Source: JAADDK01 sp964425415 (lineage in GTDB: Archaea; Thermoplasmatota; Thermoplasmata; Thermoplasmatales; Aciduliprofundaceae). Taken from it: a DNA stretch of 5,682 nucleotides. This document shows positions 1 to 5,636 of this stretch, one piece after another; positions within the stretch are counted from its first letter, which is position 1; each line of letters opens with the position of its first letter. The translations under genes and the position numbers were made by a program. Location of the stretch: the NCBI GenBank assembly GCA_964425415.1, contig CAYRMJ010000077.1, positions 1 to 5,682 on the forward strand. Reading direction: 5' to 3'. The notes under the pieces are model-generated. The model did no database searches. It was not told where the DNA came from and was given only the letters and a program-made list of their open reading frames with translations.

Positions 1-54
1 CACGCATTCAGGAACTGTGATGAGATTCCATTCTACGCGGGGGTCTTCAGATGA
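1..54 (+). CDS. Possible 3' end of an upstream gene (unidentified)
   Basis: Frame 1 is open from the window edge to a TGA at 52-54 and would encode HAFRNCDEIPFYAGVFR. Its stop overlaps the nurA ATG as ATGA, a layout typical of tightly packed prokaryotic operons and the main reason to list it. Frame 2 is also open here, running to a TGA at 65-67. Frame 3 stops at 18-20 after RIQEL, so the choice of frame is not certain. I do not recognise the peptide. In many archaea nurA and herA sit with mre11 and rad50, so one of those is a natural candidate, but the 17 residues show no diagnostic motif. Confidence 0.35.
   Translation, partial: HAFRNCDEIPFYAGVFR
39..44 (+). promoter_or_regulatory. Weak ribosome binding site of nurA
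   Basis: GGGGGT differs from the GGAGGT core by one base and ends 6 nt before the ATG at 51. It lies inside the putative upstream reading frame, so nurA would be translated from an internal site on a longer mRNA, perhaps by coupling through the ATGA overlap. Confidence 0.4.
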
Positions 55-1271
55 GCGAGTATGTTGAGCTATTCAAAGAGGAAATAGAGCAAATCAGCAA
101 AGCGAATGAAAATGAGCTTTATAAGGAAATACGGGATAGAATGAAAAGGTACTGGCATACGATTCCGAATTTGGAATCAGAGATATACGATGTGATCGGT
201 GTGGATTCAAGCAATCAATCCATTGAGCTATCAAATGGATATGTTCTCTTGGTGGCCCGCGCTTGCGCCGTGTCCAAAGAGAAAAAAAGAACACTCATGG
301 CGCGCTTGACCACAGGAGATATAACTGAGCTAAAAAGCAGAGTAATGGAACACTTAGAACATAAAATTCTTAGAGAATCTTTAAGAGAGGTAAATCTGGT
401 AGATGGCTCTCTATACGGTCGTGGAAATCATGTGCCTGCAGAGTTCAGAAATGAAGGGTTTGAGAATTTTATTTTAGATTATTACGAGGAATATGTGAGC
501 CTTATGGAAGAAATTGAAAAAAATAATCTTAAGATTTTGGGAATTAGCAAAAGTACGTCTTCAACTTTTTACAGAGATATAATAGTGAAAGAAATGTACG
601 ATGAGGAGATAAATAAGCTCCAATTGGGAGGAAAAGAAAAAGAGCTTCCGTATCTGGCACTGGATAAAAAGAGGGAGGCTATGCAAATAGCAAAGCGATT
701 ACTGAAAGATAGAGGCTATGAACGCGCATATTTGTTAATAACCGAGCTTATGCACAAAAGACCAGATCTGTCATTTATATCCACACTTGGTCCCGGAATA
801 TCCGATCCAGTACTTTTAGGCGCATCCGCAAGAAGCAGGCGCAGGTTTAAAGAGATTTCACAGCACGAAAAAAAGGCTCTGGAGGAAATATTCTCATCAA
901 AAGAAATTAAAGATACGGATGTAAAAACGGTTCTAAAATACCTGAACCTACCAGCATTCGTCTCCTTTTACATATCCTTCACACCCGGAGTGGTTTTGAG
1001 GGTTGATTTTCCTGCATTTATGGTTGGACTCAACAGGAGAATGATGGGTGTATATTGGCCAGAGATAATAAAAGAGGATATAAGCGAAATCATCAAAATA
1101 GTGATTTCTGAACATGCGGATAACTACGTTCACAGCATTCACCTGTTTGCTGCTGATTCAGATGTTAGATTCACTCGGGAAATATTCATGAACGTTTATT
1201 TACCCATATTGGAGAACACTCTTCACACAAATCCGGCCATGGGTGATATGAGATATCTATTTAGGAGGTGA
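51..1271 (+). CDS. nurA: NurA-family 5'-3' nuclease (DNA end resection)
   Basis: This 406-residue protein fits the NurA nuclease family, which forms a dimer with an RNase H-like fold and works with the HerA translocase to resect double-strand ends for homologous recombination. Several landmarks fit. A first acidic motif is IGVDSSNQ with D52, a second is NLVDGSL with D118, and acidic residues between them (E103, E109) are candidates for the family Glu. GISKSTSSTF at 164-173 matches the usual G-x-x-K-T/S-S element. A late segment, YISFTPGVVLRVDFPAF (307-323), resembles the conserved R-V-D/E-x-P strand. Histidines at 361 and 364 lie near the C-terminus, where the family has its metal-binding His. 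Residues 175-225 are highly charged and helical-looking. No signal peptide or membrane segment is seen. The ATG at 51 leaves about 50 residues before motif I, as in the family. Adjacent herA strongly supports the call. The exact catalytic Glu and His were not aligned and are inferred. Confidence 0.9.
   Translation: MSEYVELFKEEIEQISKANENELYKEIRDRMKRYWHTIPNLESEIYDVIGVDSSNQSIELSNGYVLLVARACAVSKEKKRTLMARLTTGDITELKSRVMEHLEHKILRESLREVNLVDGSLYGRGNHVPAEFRNEGFENFILDYYEEYVSLMEEIEKNNLKILGISKSTSSTFYRDIIVKEMYDEEINKLQLGGKEKELPYLALDKKREAMQIAKRLLKDRGYERAYLLITELMHKRPDLSFISTLGPGISDPVLLGASARSRRRFKEISQHEKKALEEIFSSKEIKDTDVKTVLKYLNLPAFVSFYISFTPGVVLRVDFPAFMVGLNRRMMGVYWPEIIKEDISEIIKIVISEHADNYVHSIHLFAADSDVRFTREIFMNVYLPILENTLHTNPAMGDMRYLFRR
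1264..1271 (+). promoter_or_regulatory. Perfect Shine-Dalgarno site of herA inside the nurA stop
   Basis: GGAGGTGA is the full complement of the 16S rRNA tail and lies 4 nt before the herA ATG at 1276. The same bases encode the end of NurA (Arg-Arg-stop, AGG AGG TGA). Ribosomes terminating on nurA therefore sit on the herA initiation site, which argues for one mRNA and coupled synthesis of the two partners. It also fixes the herA start. Confidence 0.85.
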
Positions 1272-1275
1272 AAAG

Positions 1276-2787
1276 ATGAGTAAGGAAATAGGTTTTGTAG
1301 TAGGTGAAACAGGAACTAACAAATTTATGGTTGCGCTTCCGAACGCAAAGGACGTAATGGAGAACGAGTACGTTATTGTGAATGTTAATGAGAGAAACAA
1401 TGAAAGAGTGGTTGTTGGAAGAATAATGAAGCTGGGTGCACTCTCACATTTACTAACACATGAAACCGGTTTTTCAGCTTTGGAAAAGTTGGTGGAGTCT
1501 GAGATTGACAACGCAAAGACCTTTGCAGAGGTGGAAGTATTAGGATACCTTGATGAATATGTGGTGAAGTATCCTCGCAATCCACCCCTACCCGGAGCTA
1601 AGGTCTATGTTGCACCCAAAGAGCTCCTTGAGAAATTTTATCATGTATCCGAATTGCCCATGTATGTGGGTACTCTACTTGCAAGAGAAGATGTTCGCAT
1701 TCATCTAAATCCAAAGGGCTTTATGAGGCATCTTGCAATAATTGGGCAAACGGGTGGTGGAAAGAGCTATACCACTGGAGTAATAATTGAAGAACTGTAC
1801 AGAATAGGTGGTTCTATCGTCGTTATTGATCCACATGCAGATTATGTGCGCATGAGCACCGACGAGAAGGGTAATAAAATAATTAAAAGATTCTCGGTAT
1901 TTCGCAATCCACAGAGTACTGGAAGATACGAAAACATAGATGCAAAAGAATTACAAGTTTCCATAAAGGACCTTGATCCGGATGATATTGGAGAAATACT
2001 TGGACTCAAGCCCAATGCAAAGAGAATGCAAGGATTGATTGCTGTTGCAATGGATATATTAAGTGGCGAAGAGGAATTAGCGTTTGAGGATTTTGAAAAT
2101 CTGATACTGAATTGGGCAAATGGCCTTGAAAAGCCTCCAAAAGGGTATAAGGTTGATGATGCTATAAATGTGATGAGATACATCCGCAGAGCCAAACAGA
2201 AAGGTTTAACATCTATATTTTCCAATAAAACCACGCCTCTTGAAAGCATAATTGCACCCAAGCATATTTCAGTGCTGGACCTGTCCGGATTGAAAAATGA
2301 GGTACAGGACATATACACAAAGATATTCTTAGAGAAGATATATGAGCAAAACACCAGTGGGAGCATTAGCCCAGTTTTTGTAATTATTGAAGAAGCACAC
2401 AACTTTGTTCCTCAAAAAGATTCCACAAAATCTGCTGAAATAATAAAGAAAATAGCTGCTGAAGGCAGAAAATTTGGAGTGTTCTTGATCCTCATCACGC
2501 AGAGACCGCAAAAGATAAATCAAGATGCCCTTTCGCAGGCAAACAGCTACATATTGCTGAGGCTGAAAAATCCCCAGGATATTTACGCAGTAAAAACAGC
2601 TGCTGAGAGCTTAGGAGATGACCTTTCTTCATTGTTACCCACTCTTAATCCGGGAGAGGCCGTTATTGTGGGACCTGTTGTAAACTTGCCTGCAATAGTG
2701 AAGATAAGAAAACGGCTCACGATAGAAGGTGGCGGAGACATAGATATAATAGGCATACTAAAGAGCACAAAGGACATAGCGGAATGA
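1276..2787 (+). CDS. herA: HerA hexameric DNA translocase/helicase
   Basis: HerA is an FtsK/VirB4-like P-loop ATPase. It forms a hexameric ring, translocates along duplex DNA and stimulates the partner nuclease NurA in end resection. The 503-residue length is usual. Residues 1-110 fit the HAS-barrel domain (IGFVVGETGTNKFMVALP at the start). Walker A is GQTGGGKS at 157-164 with K163. A DPHADY element at 185-190 follows the first core strand, as in HerA. A helical insertion covers about 225-320. Walker B is VFVIIEEAH at 367-375, with E372/E373 as acidic catalytic residues. AAEGRKFGVFLILITQRP at 394-411 holds the candidate arginine finger R398 and the TQRP sensor. The C-terminal tail after 465 corresponds to the brace. 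Start choice is secured by the perfect Shine-Dalgarno site. The gene follows nurA by 4 nt and ends 2 nt from a convergent tRNA gene. No break or missing motif is visible. Confidence 0.96.
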   Translation: MSKEIGFVVGETGTNKFMVALPNAKDVMENEYVIVNVNERNNERVVVGRIMKLGALSHLLTHETGFSALEKLVESEIDNAKTFAEVEVLGYLDEYVVKYPRNPPLPGAKVYVAPKELLEKFYHVSELPMYVGTLLAREDVRIHLNPKGFMRHLAIIGQTGGGKSYTTGVIIEELYRIGGSIVVIDPHADYVRMSTDEKGNKIIKRFSVFRNPQSTGRYENIDAKELQVSIKDLDPDDIGEILGLKPNAKRMQGLIAVAMDILSGEEELAFEDFENLILNWANGLEKPPKGYKVDDAINVMRYIRRAKQKGLTSIFSNKTTPLESIIAPKHISVLDLSGLKNEVQDIYTKIFLEKIYEQNTSGSISPVFVIIEEAHNFVPQKDSTKSAEIIKKIAAEGRKFGVFLILITQRPQKINQDALSQANSYILLRLKNPQDIYAVKTAAESLGDDLSSLLPTLNPGEAVIVGPVVNLPAIVKIRKRLTIEGGGDIDIIGILKSTKDIAE

Positions 2788-2789
2788 TA

Positions 2790-2874
2790 TGCGGGGGGCC
2801 GGATTCGAACCGGCGAACCCCTACGGGAACAGATCTTGAGTCTGTCGCCTTTGACCTAGCTCGGCAACCCCCGC
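2790..2874 (-). tRNA. tRNA-Leu (anticodon CAA)
   Basis: On the minus strand the 85 nt fold into a class II cloverleaf. The acceptor stem is GCGGGGG/CCCCCGC, the D stem GCC/GGC, the anticodon stem ACAGA/TCTGT with loop CTCAAGA (anticodon CAA, reads UUG), and the T arm GCCGG-TTCGAAT-CCGGC. A long variable arm (TCCCGTAGGGGTTC, stem CCC/GGG) is present. The discriminator is A73, the leucine identity base in archaea. CCA is not encoded, so the nucleotidyltransferase must add it. No intron is seen. The all-G-C acceptor and T stems suggest growth at high temperature. The gene is convergent with herA and only 2 nt away, so its 3' trailer is antisense to the end of herA. Confidence 0.96.
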
Positions 2875-2898
2875 TCAGCAGGGAAATAAAGTTTCATG

Positions 2899-2907
2899 TT
2901 TATAAAT
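2899..2907 (-). promoter_or_regulatory. TATA box of the tRNA-Leu gene
   Basis: Minus strand ATTTATAAA is centred about 29 nt upstream of the mature tRNA 5' end. With the usual archaeal TATA-to-start distance of about 25-27 nt, transcription would begin within a few bases of the tRNA. The upstream flank CAAAGA is purine-rich, as expected for a TFB-recognition element. Confidence 0.65.
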
Positions 2908-2936
2908 TCTTTGTTTTCTCATCGTGGCGTGTTTTT
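2908..2936 (+). terminator. Possible T-rich termination zone of nurA-herA
   Basis: The first T-rich stretches downstream of herA on the plus strand are TCTTTGTTTTCTC (2908-2920) and T5 at 2932-2936. Archaeal RNA polymerase stops at oligo-T without needing a hairpin. If these are the stops, the herA mRNA runs through the whole tRNA gene in antisense. The zone also overlaps AT-rich promoter DNA of the tRNA, so the assignment is weak. Confidence 0.25.
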
Positions 2937-3025
2937 ATAAAAATAAAGAATGATAAGACACGGTTTGTTATTCGGAAATTAATTCTCCGATACTTTACAT
3001 CATCAGATTTCGTCAATACATAGAT

Positions 3026-3125
3026 NNNNNNNNNNNNNNNNNNNNNNNNNNNNNNNNNNNNNNNNNNNNNNNNNNNNNNNNNNNNNNNNNNNNNNNNNNN
3101 NNNNNNNNNNNNNNNNNNNNNNNNN
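3026..3125. other. Assembly gap (100 N)
   Basis: Exactly 100 consecutive N, the conventional placeholder for a scaffold gap of unknown size. The true distance between the tRNA and nfn blocks, and even their adjacency, depends on the scaffolding evidence. Confidence 0.97.
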
Positions 3126-3131
3126 TTACCC

Positions 3132-3143
3132 ACACAATTGTGT
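3132..3143. repeat. 12-bp perfect palindrome
   Basis: ACACAATTGTGT is its own reverse complement and lies 6 nt from the gap edge, downstream of the nfn terminator. It could be an operator for a gene in the gap or chance in AT-rich DNA. Confidence 0.45.
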
Positions 3144-3178
3144 AAGTTTTTTCTCTCATTTCCTACCTGTTTATACTC

Positions 3179-3192
3179 AAAAAAAGGAGGAG
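3179..3192 (-). terminator. T-rich terminator of the nfnAB operon
   Basis: On the minus strand the pyrimidine tract CTCCTCC is followed by seven T (3185-3179), about 46 nt after the nfnB stop. This fits the oligo-U type of archaeal termination. No strong hairpin precedes it. Confidence 0.6.
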
Positions 3193-3231
3193 TTTGTTGA
3201 AATATTACCCTCAACGTATTTAACTGCGCTA

Positions 3232-4674
3232 TCACCAGAAACTCGCAGGTTTAATCTCTGCGGGCCATTCCTCTCCGCTGAGATATTCATCAATGGCCTT
3301 CGCCGCTTTCTTTCCATCGCCCATGGCAAGAACCACCGTAGCTTCGCCGCGCACCGCGTCTCCGCCTGCAAACACTCCTTTAAGGGGCGTGCGATATTTC
3401 TCATCCACTATCAGCGTGCCCCACTTGGTGGTCTTGAGCTCCGGCACCTCTTGATATAGGAGCTTATTCGGTTTCTGGCCAATGGCAAACACCACCGCAT
3501 CCACTTCCAGCCCGAATTCCGTGCCGGGTATTGGCTTTGGCCTTCTCCTTCCAGAGGAATCCGGCTCTCCCAATTCGTTCATTATGAGCTTCAGAACTCG
3601 CACATGGCCGTTCTCGTCACCTATGAACTCCACTGGCGATACGAGGAACATGAAACGCACTCCTTCCTGCTCCGCGTGGTGTATCTCTTCCTCTCTGGCA
3701 GTCATGTACTCCCTCGTTCTGCGATAAATTATGTAAACCTCTTCGTATCCAACTCTCAGAGCACTTCTCGCAGCGTCCATTGCAACATTTCCCGCTCCAA
3801 TAACCGCGAGAGTCTTTCCCTTTTTGATGGGCGTATCGTACTCCGGGAACTTGTACGCCTTCATGAGATTAATCCTCGTGAGAAACTCGTTGGCGCTGTA
3901 TATCCCGTTGAGATTCACACCCGGAATGTTGAGGAATTTCGGAGTGCCTGCCCCAGTGCCCAGAAACACCGCATCATACTCGTTCAGCAGTTCCTGCAGA
4001 GTGTACGTCTTTCCAACAACCACATTAGTATCCACATGCACTCCGAGCATCTTCAGAAACTTCACCTCGTAGCGCACTATATCTTTGGGTAACCTGAACT
4101 CCGGAATTCCGTATATCAGCACGCCGCCAGCCTCGTGGAGAGCTTCAAACATGTACACGTCGTATCCCATCTTCGCGAGATCCGAAGCCGCCGTCAATCC
4201 AGAAGGTCCAGAGCCGACGATTGCCACCTTCTTGCCCTTTTTCTCCACCTGTGGGATATCTGGATATATGCCCTGCTTGCGCGCCTCGTCAGCCACGAAT
4301 CTCTCAAGCTTGCCTATGTTTATCTTATCCCCCAATTTTCCCATGACGCAGTTCATCTCGCACTGCTGCTCCTGAGGGCACACTCTGCCCGTGATTCCCG
4401 GAAGTGAGTTGGTCCCGTGGATTACCTCCAGAGCACCTTTGATATCCCTATCTAAGATTTTCTTTATAAATCCCGGAATGTTCACATTCACAGGGCATCC
4501 TTTTATGCACGGTGCATAGTTGTAGGGACATTGCAAGCATCTTGAAGCTTCCTCAACTGCGAGGTCCCAAGTGTATCCGAGAGCAACCTCGTTGAAATTG
4601 TGAATTCTAGCGTTAGGGTCCTGCTCCGGCACGTTGATTCTCTTCTTCTTTATCTGCTTCGCCAATTCAAACAC
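3232..4674 (-). CDS. nfnB: NfnB: large subunit of NADH-dependent reduced ferredoxin:NADP+ oxidoreductase
   Basis: This is the GltD-like large subunit of the cytoplasmic flavin-based bifurcating transhydrogenase: Fd(red) + NADH + 2 NADP+ + H+ <=> Fd(ox) + NAD+ + 2 NADPH. It is also known as SudA. Residues 1-145 form the iron-sulfur domain, with CLQC (46, 49), CIKGC (56, 60) and CPQEQQCEMNC (99, 105, 109). E102 is the candidate for the unusual Glu ligand reported for one [4Fe-4S] cluster in this family. FAD binds at GSGPSG (154-159), with the C-terminal FAGGDAVRGEATVVLAMGDG (435-454). NADPH binds around GAGNVAMD (293-300), and R318-R319 may contact its phosphate. The 480-residue length is normal, and the N-terminal part closely resembles Thermococcales homologues from memory. 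The frame given opens at GTG 4674, but that codon overlaps the Shine-Dalgarno site. TTG at 4665 gives a better start (477 aa). GltD of glutamate synthase is the main alternative; the adjacent nfnA excludes it. Confidence 0.93.
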   Translation of the reverse strand: MFELAKQIKKKRINVPEQDPNARIHNFNEVALGYTWDLAVEEASRCLQCPYNYAPCIKGCPVNVNIPGFIKKILDRDIKGALEVIHGTNSLPGITGRVCPQEQQCEMNCVMGKLGDKINIGKLERFVADEARKQGIYPDIPQVEKKGKKVAIVGSGPSGLTAASDLAKMGYDVYMFEALHEAGGVLIYGIPEFRLPKDIVRYEVKFLKMLGVHVDTNVVVGKTYTLQELLNEYDAVFLGTGAGTPKFLNIPGVNLNGIYSANEFLTRINLMKAYKFPEYDTPIKKGKTLAVIGAGNVAMDAARSALRVGYEEVYIIYRRTREYMTAREEEIHHAEQEGVRFMFLVSPVEFIGDENGHVRVLKLIMNELGEPDSSGRRRPKPIPGTEFGLEVDAVVFAIGQKPNKLLYQEVPELKTTKWGTLIVDEKYRTPLKGVFAGGDAVRGEATVVLAMGDGKKAAKAIDEYLSGEEWPAEIKPASFW

Positions 4675-5497
4675 CTCCCTTCATATACCTTTCCATAGCC
4701 TCCTTCTCCTCCTCCCGGTACTCCTTCAACCGATACATAAGTTCATTGAAATCCACCTGATGCGCATCAAAGTCAGGGCCATCAACGCATGCAAACTTAA
4801 TCTCTCCGCCCACCGTGACACGGCACGCGCCGCACATTCCAGTACCGTCAACCATAATTGGATTGAGACTTGCGTAGGTCTTAATTCCATGCTTCTTGGT
4901 TATGTCCGCTATGAGCTTCATCATTATCACAGGACCAACGGTGAAAACATAATCAACCTTGTTCCCTGCGGCGAGATATTCCTCCAAAACATTGGTTGTG
5001 AATCCCTTGCGCACATAGCTGCCATCATCCGTGGTTATGAAAAGTTCATCGCTTATGTTCCTGAATTCATCTTCCAGAATGACGAAATCTTTGCTTCTGA
5101 ATCCAGCAATCAAAGTTAGATGGTTTCCCGCTTCCTTCAGCGCTCTGGCAACTGCATAGCCAATGGGCGCACCCACGCCGCCGCTAACCACCACGGCATT
5201 TCCGAATTTTTCAATTTCCGTGGGTTTTCCAAGGGGCCCCACGATGTCCTGAATCTTGTCTCCGGGTTCGTATGTACCTAATTCGTAAGTTGTCTTTCCA
5301 ACTTCCTGAAACACGAGCTCAATGTATCCTTCCTCCTTATTCCACTTGAACAGGGTGAGGGGCACTCTCTCACCTCTTTCGTGCAATCTGAAAACTATGA
5401 ACTGCCCCGGCTTCGCGGTGCGGGCAACCAGCGGTGCGTTCACGCGAATCCACTTGATGTTCGGTGCGAGTTCCTTCTTTGCCAATATCTCAAACAT
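4667..5497 (-). CDS. nfnA: NfnA: small FAD/[2Fe-2S] subunit of NADH-dependent reduced ferredoxin:NADP+ oxidoreductase
   Basis: This is the small subunit of the bifurcating transhydrogenase (also SudB or ferredoxin:NADP reductase subunit alpha), which handles NAD(H) and passes electrons towards NfnB. The 276 residues have the ferredoxin-reductase layout. A beta-barrel FAD domain covers 1-98, with the flavin motif RVPLTLF (44-50) and VGPLGKP (86-92). A nucleotide-binding domain follows, with VSGGVGAPIGYAVA (104-117) and FTVGPVIMM (185-193). The C-terminal [2Fe-2S] loop MVDGTGMCGACRVTVGG has C222 and C225, with a later C237. D217 is the probable fourth ligand, since the family uses three Cys and one Asp. 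It shares these features with PyrK and dihydroorotate-type reductases, but co-location with nfnB and the Asp-Cys loop favour NfnA. It starts at ATG 5497 with no clear Shine-Dalgarno site, consistent with a very short leader. It is first in the operon, and its stop TGA (4669-4667) lies inside the nfnB start region. Confidence 0.93.
   Translation of the reverse strand: MFEILAKKELAPNIKWIRVNAPLVARTAKPGQFIVFRLHERGERVPLTLFKWNKEEGYIELVFQEVGKTTYELGTYEPGDKIQDIVGPLGKPTEIEKFGNAVVVSGGVGAPIGYAVARALKEAGNHLTLIAGFRSKDFVILEDEFRNISDELFITTDDGSYVRKGFTTNVLEEYLAAGNKVDYVFTVGPVIMMKLIADITKKHGIKTYASLNPIMVDGTGMCGACRVTVGGEIKFACVDGPDFDAHQVDFNELMYRLKEYREEEKEAMERYMKGGV
4672..4678 (-). promoter_or_regulatory. Shine-Dalgarno site of nfnB that decides the start
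   Basis: Minus strand GGAGGTG (4678 down to 4672) encodes Gly-Gly plus part of the last Val codon of NfnA. The candidate GTG start (4674-4672) forms the site's last three bases and so leaves no spacer. TTG at 4665-4663 has a 6-nt spacer (TTTGAA) and yields an N-terminus MAKQIKKKRINVPEQDP, which looks like family members. The TTG start would leave one base between the nfnA stop and nfnB. Confidence 0.7.
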
Positions 5498-5528
5498 AAG
5501 GCATCAAGGGAGAGAATGTATGTTTGGG

Positions 5529-5538
5529 ATTTAATATT
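5529..5538 (-). promoter_or_regulatory. TATA-like box of nfnAB
   Basis: Minus strand AATATTAAAT is centred about 37 nt upstream of the nfnA ATG. With the usual 25-27 nt spacing the transcript would start near 5507-5509, leaving a leader of only about 10-12 nt. That fits the absence of a Shine-Dalgarno site. Confidence 0.55.
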
Positions 5539-5544
5539 GTCGTT

Positions 5545-5574
5545 GCACACTGCTCTGTCGCATAAACAGTGTGC
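5545..5574. promoter_or_regulatory. Inverted repeat upstream of the nfnA promoter (possible operator)
   Basis: GCACACTG (5545-5552) and CAGTGTGC (5567-5574) are perfect 8-bp inverted repeats separated by 14 nt, with centres 22 bp apart, close to two helical turns. The site lies just upstream of the TATA-like box of nfnA, where archaeal activators often bind. A dimeric helix-turn-helix regulator is a plausible reader. No regulator gene is in the window. Confidence 0.45.
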
Positions 5575-5610
5575 GAAGAGCGGTAGATGAATATGAATGA
5601 AATGGCAAAT

Positions 5611-5636
5611 AAATAAAAAGGGAACTCAAAGCGAGT
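5611..5636 (-). terminator. Possible terminator of a gene to the right
   Basis: Minus strand shows a small stem ACTC-GCTTT-GAGT (5636 down to 5624), then TTCCCTTTTTATTT with T5 at 5619-5615. One minus frame entering from the window edge stops at TGA 5628-5626, directly before the tract (last residues LFNLFHSL). The stem is only 4 bp and the frame is short, so both are tentative. The rest of 5575-5682 shows no other supported feature. Confidence 0.3.

Larger units (their letters stand above)
2875..3231. other. AT-rich intergenic region with assembly gap
   Basis: About 257 known bases and 100 N lie between the tRNA and nfnB. The left side holds the tRNA promoter, a second TATA-like palindrome TTTTTATAAAAA (2932-2943) of unclear direction, and a 5-bp stem TCGGA/TCCGA (2972-2976 and 2986-2990) around AATTAATTC. 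The right side holds the palindrome ACACAATTGTGT (3132-3143) and the nfn terminator. Reading frames here are short or run into the gap. I find no supported gene, but one could be hidden in or beside the unresolved stretch. Confidence 0.7.

Noticed and set aside
1842..2402. Long minus-strand frame (186 codons) inside herA
   Set aside because: It is a shadow of the herA coding strand. HerA has all its motifs in the plus frame, and the antisense product has no domain pattern.
2784..3023. Plus-strand 79-codon open frame after herA
   Set aside because: Its first third is the antisense of the tRNA-Leu gene and the rest is AT-rich promoter DNA. It has no ribosome site and no recognisable protein features.
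2900..3025. Minus-strand open frame running out of the gap
   Set aside because: Its end overlaps the tRNA TATA box and its known 41 or so residues look like translated AT-rich DNA. It could only be judged once the gap is closed.
3186..3226. GGAGGA followed by TTG and an 8-codon frame on the plus strand near a TATA-like GTTTATAC
   Set aside because: The frame stops after MKYYPQRI, before nfnB antisense DNA. The purine tract is better explained as the complement of the nfn terminator's pyrimidine tract.
3604..4092. Plus-strand frames inside nfnB, and 4634-5119 across nfnB/nfnA
   Set aside because: They are antisense to genes with clear cofactor motifs, have no ribosome sites and show unconvincing composition.
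5587..5616. Plus-strand mini-frame MNMNEMANK
   Set aside because: Nine codons in AT-rich DNA without a ribosome site. No reason to think it is translated.
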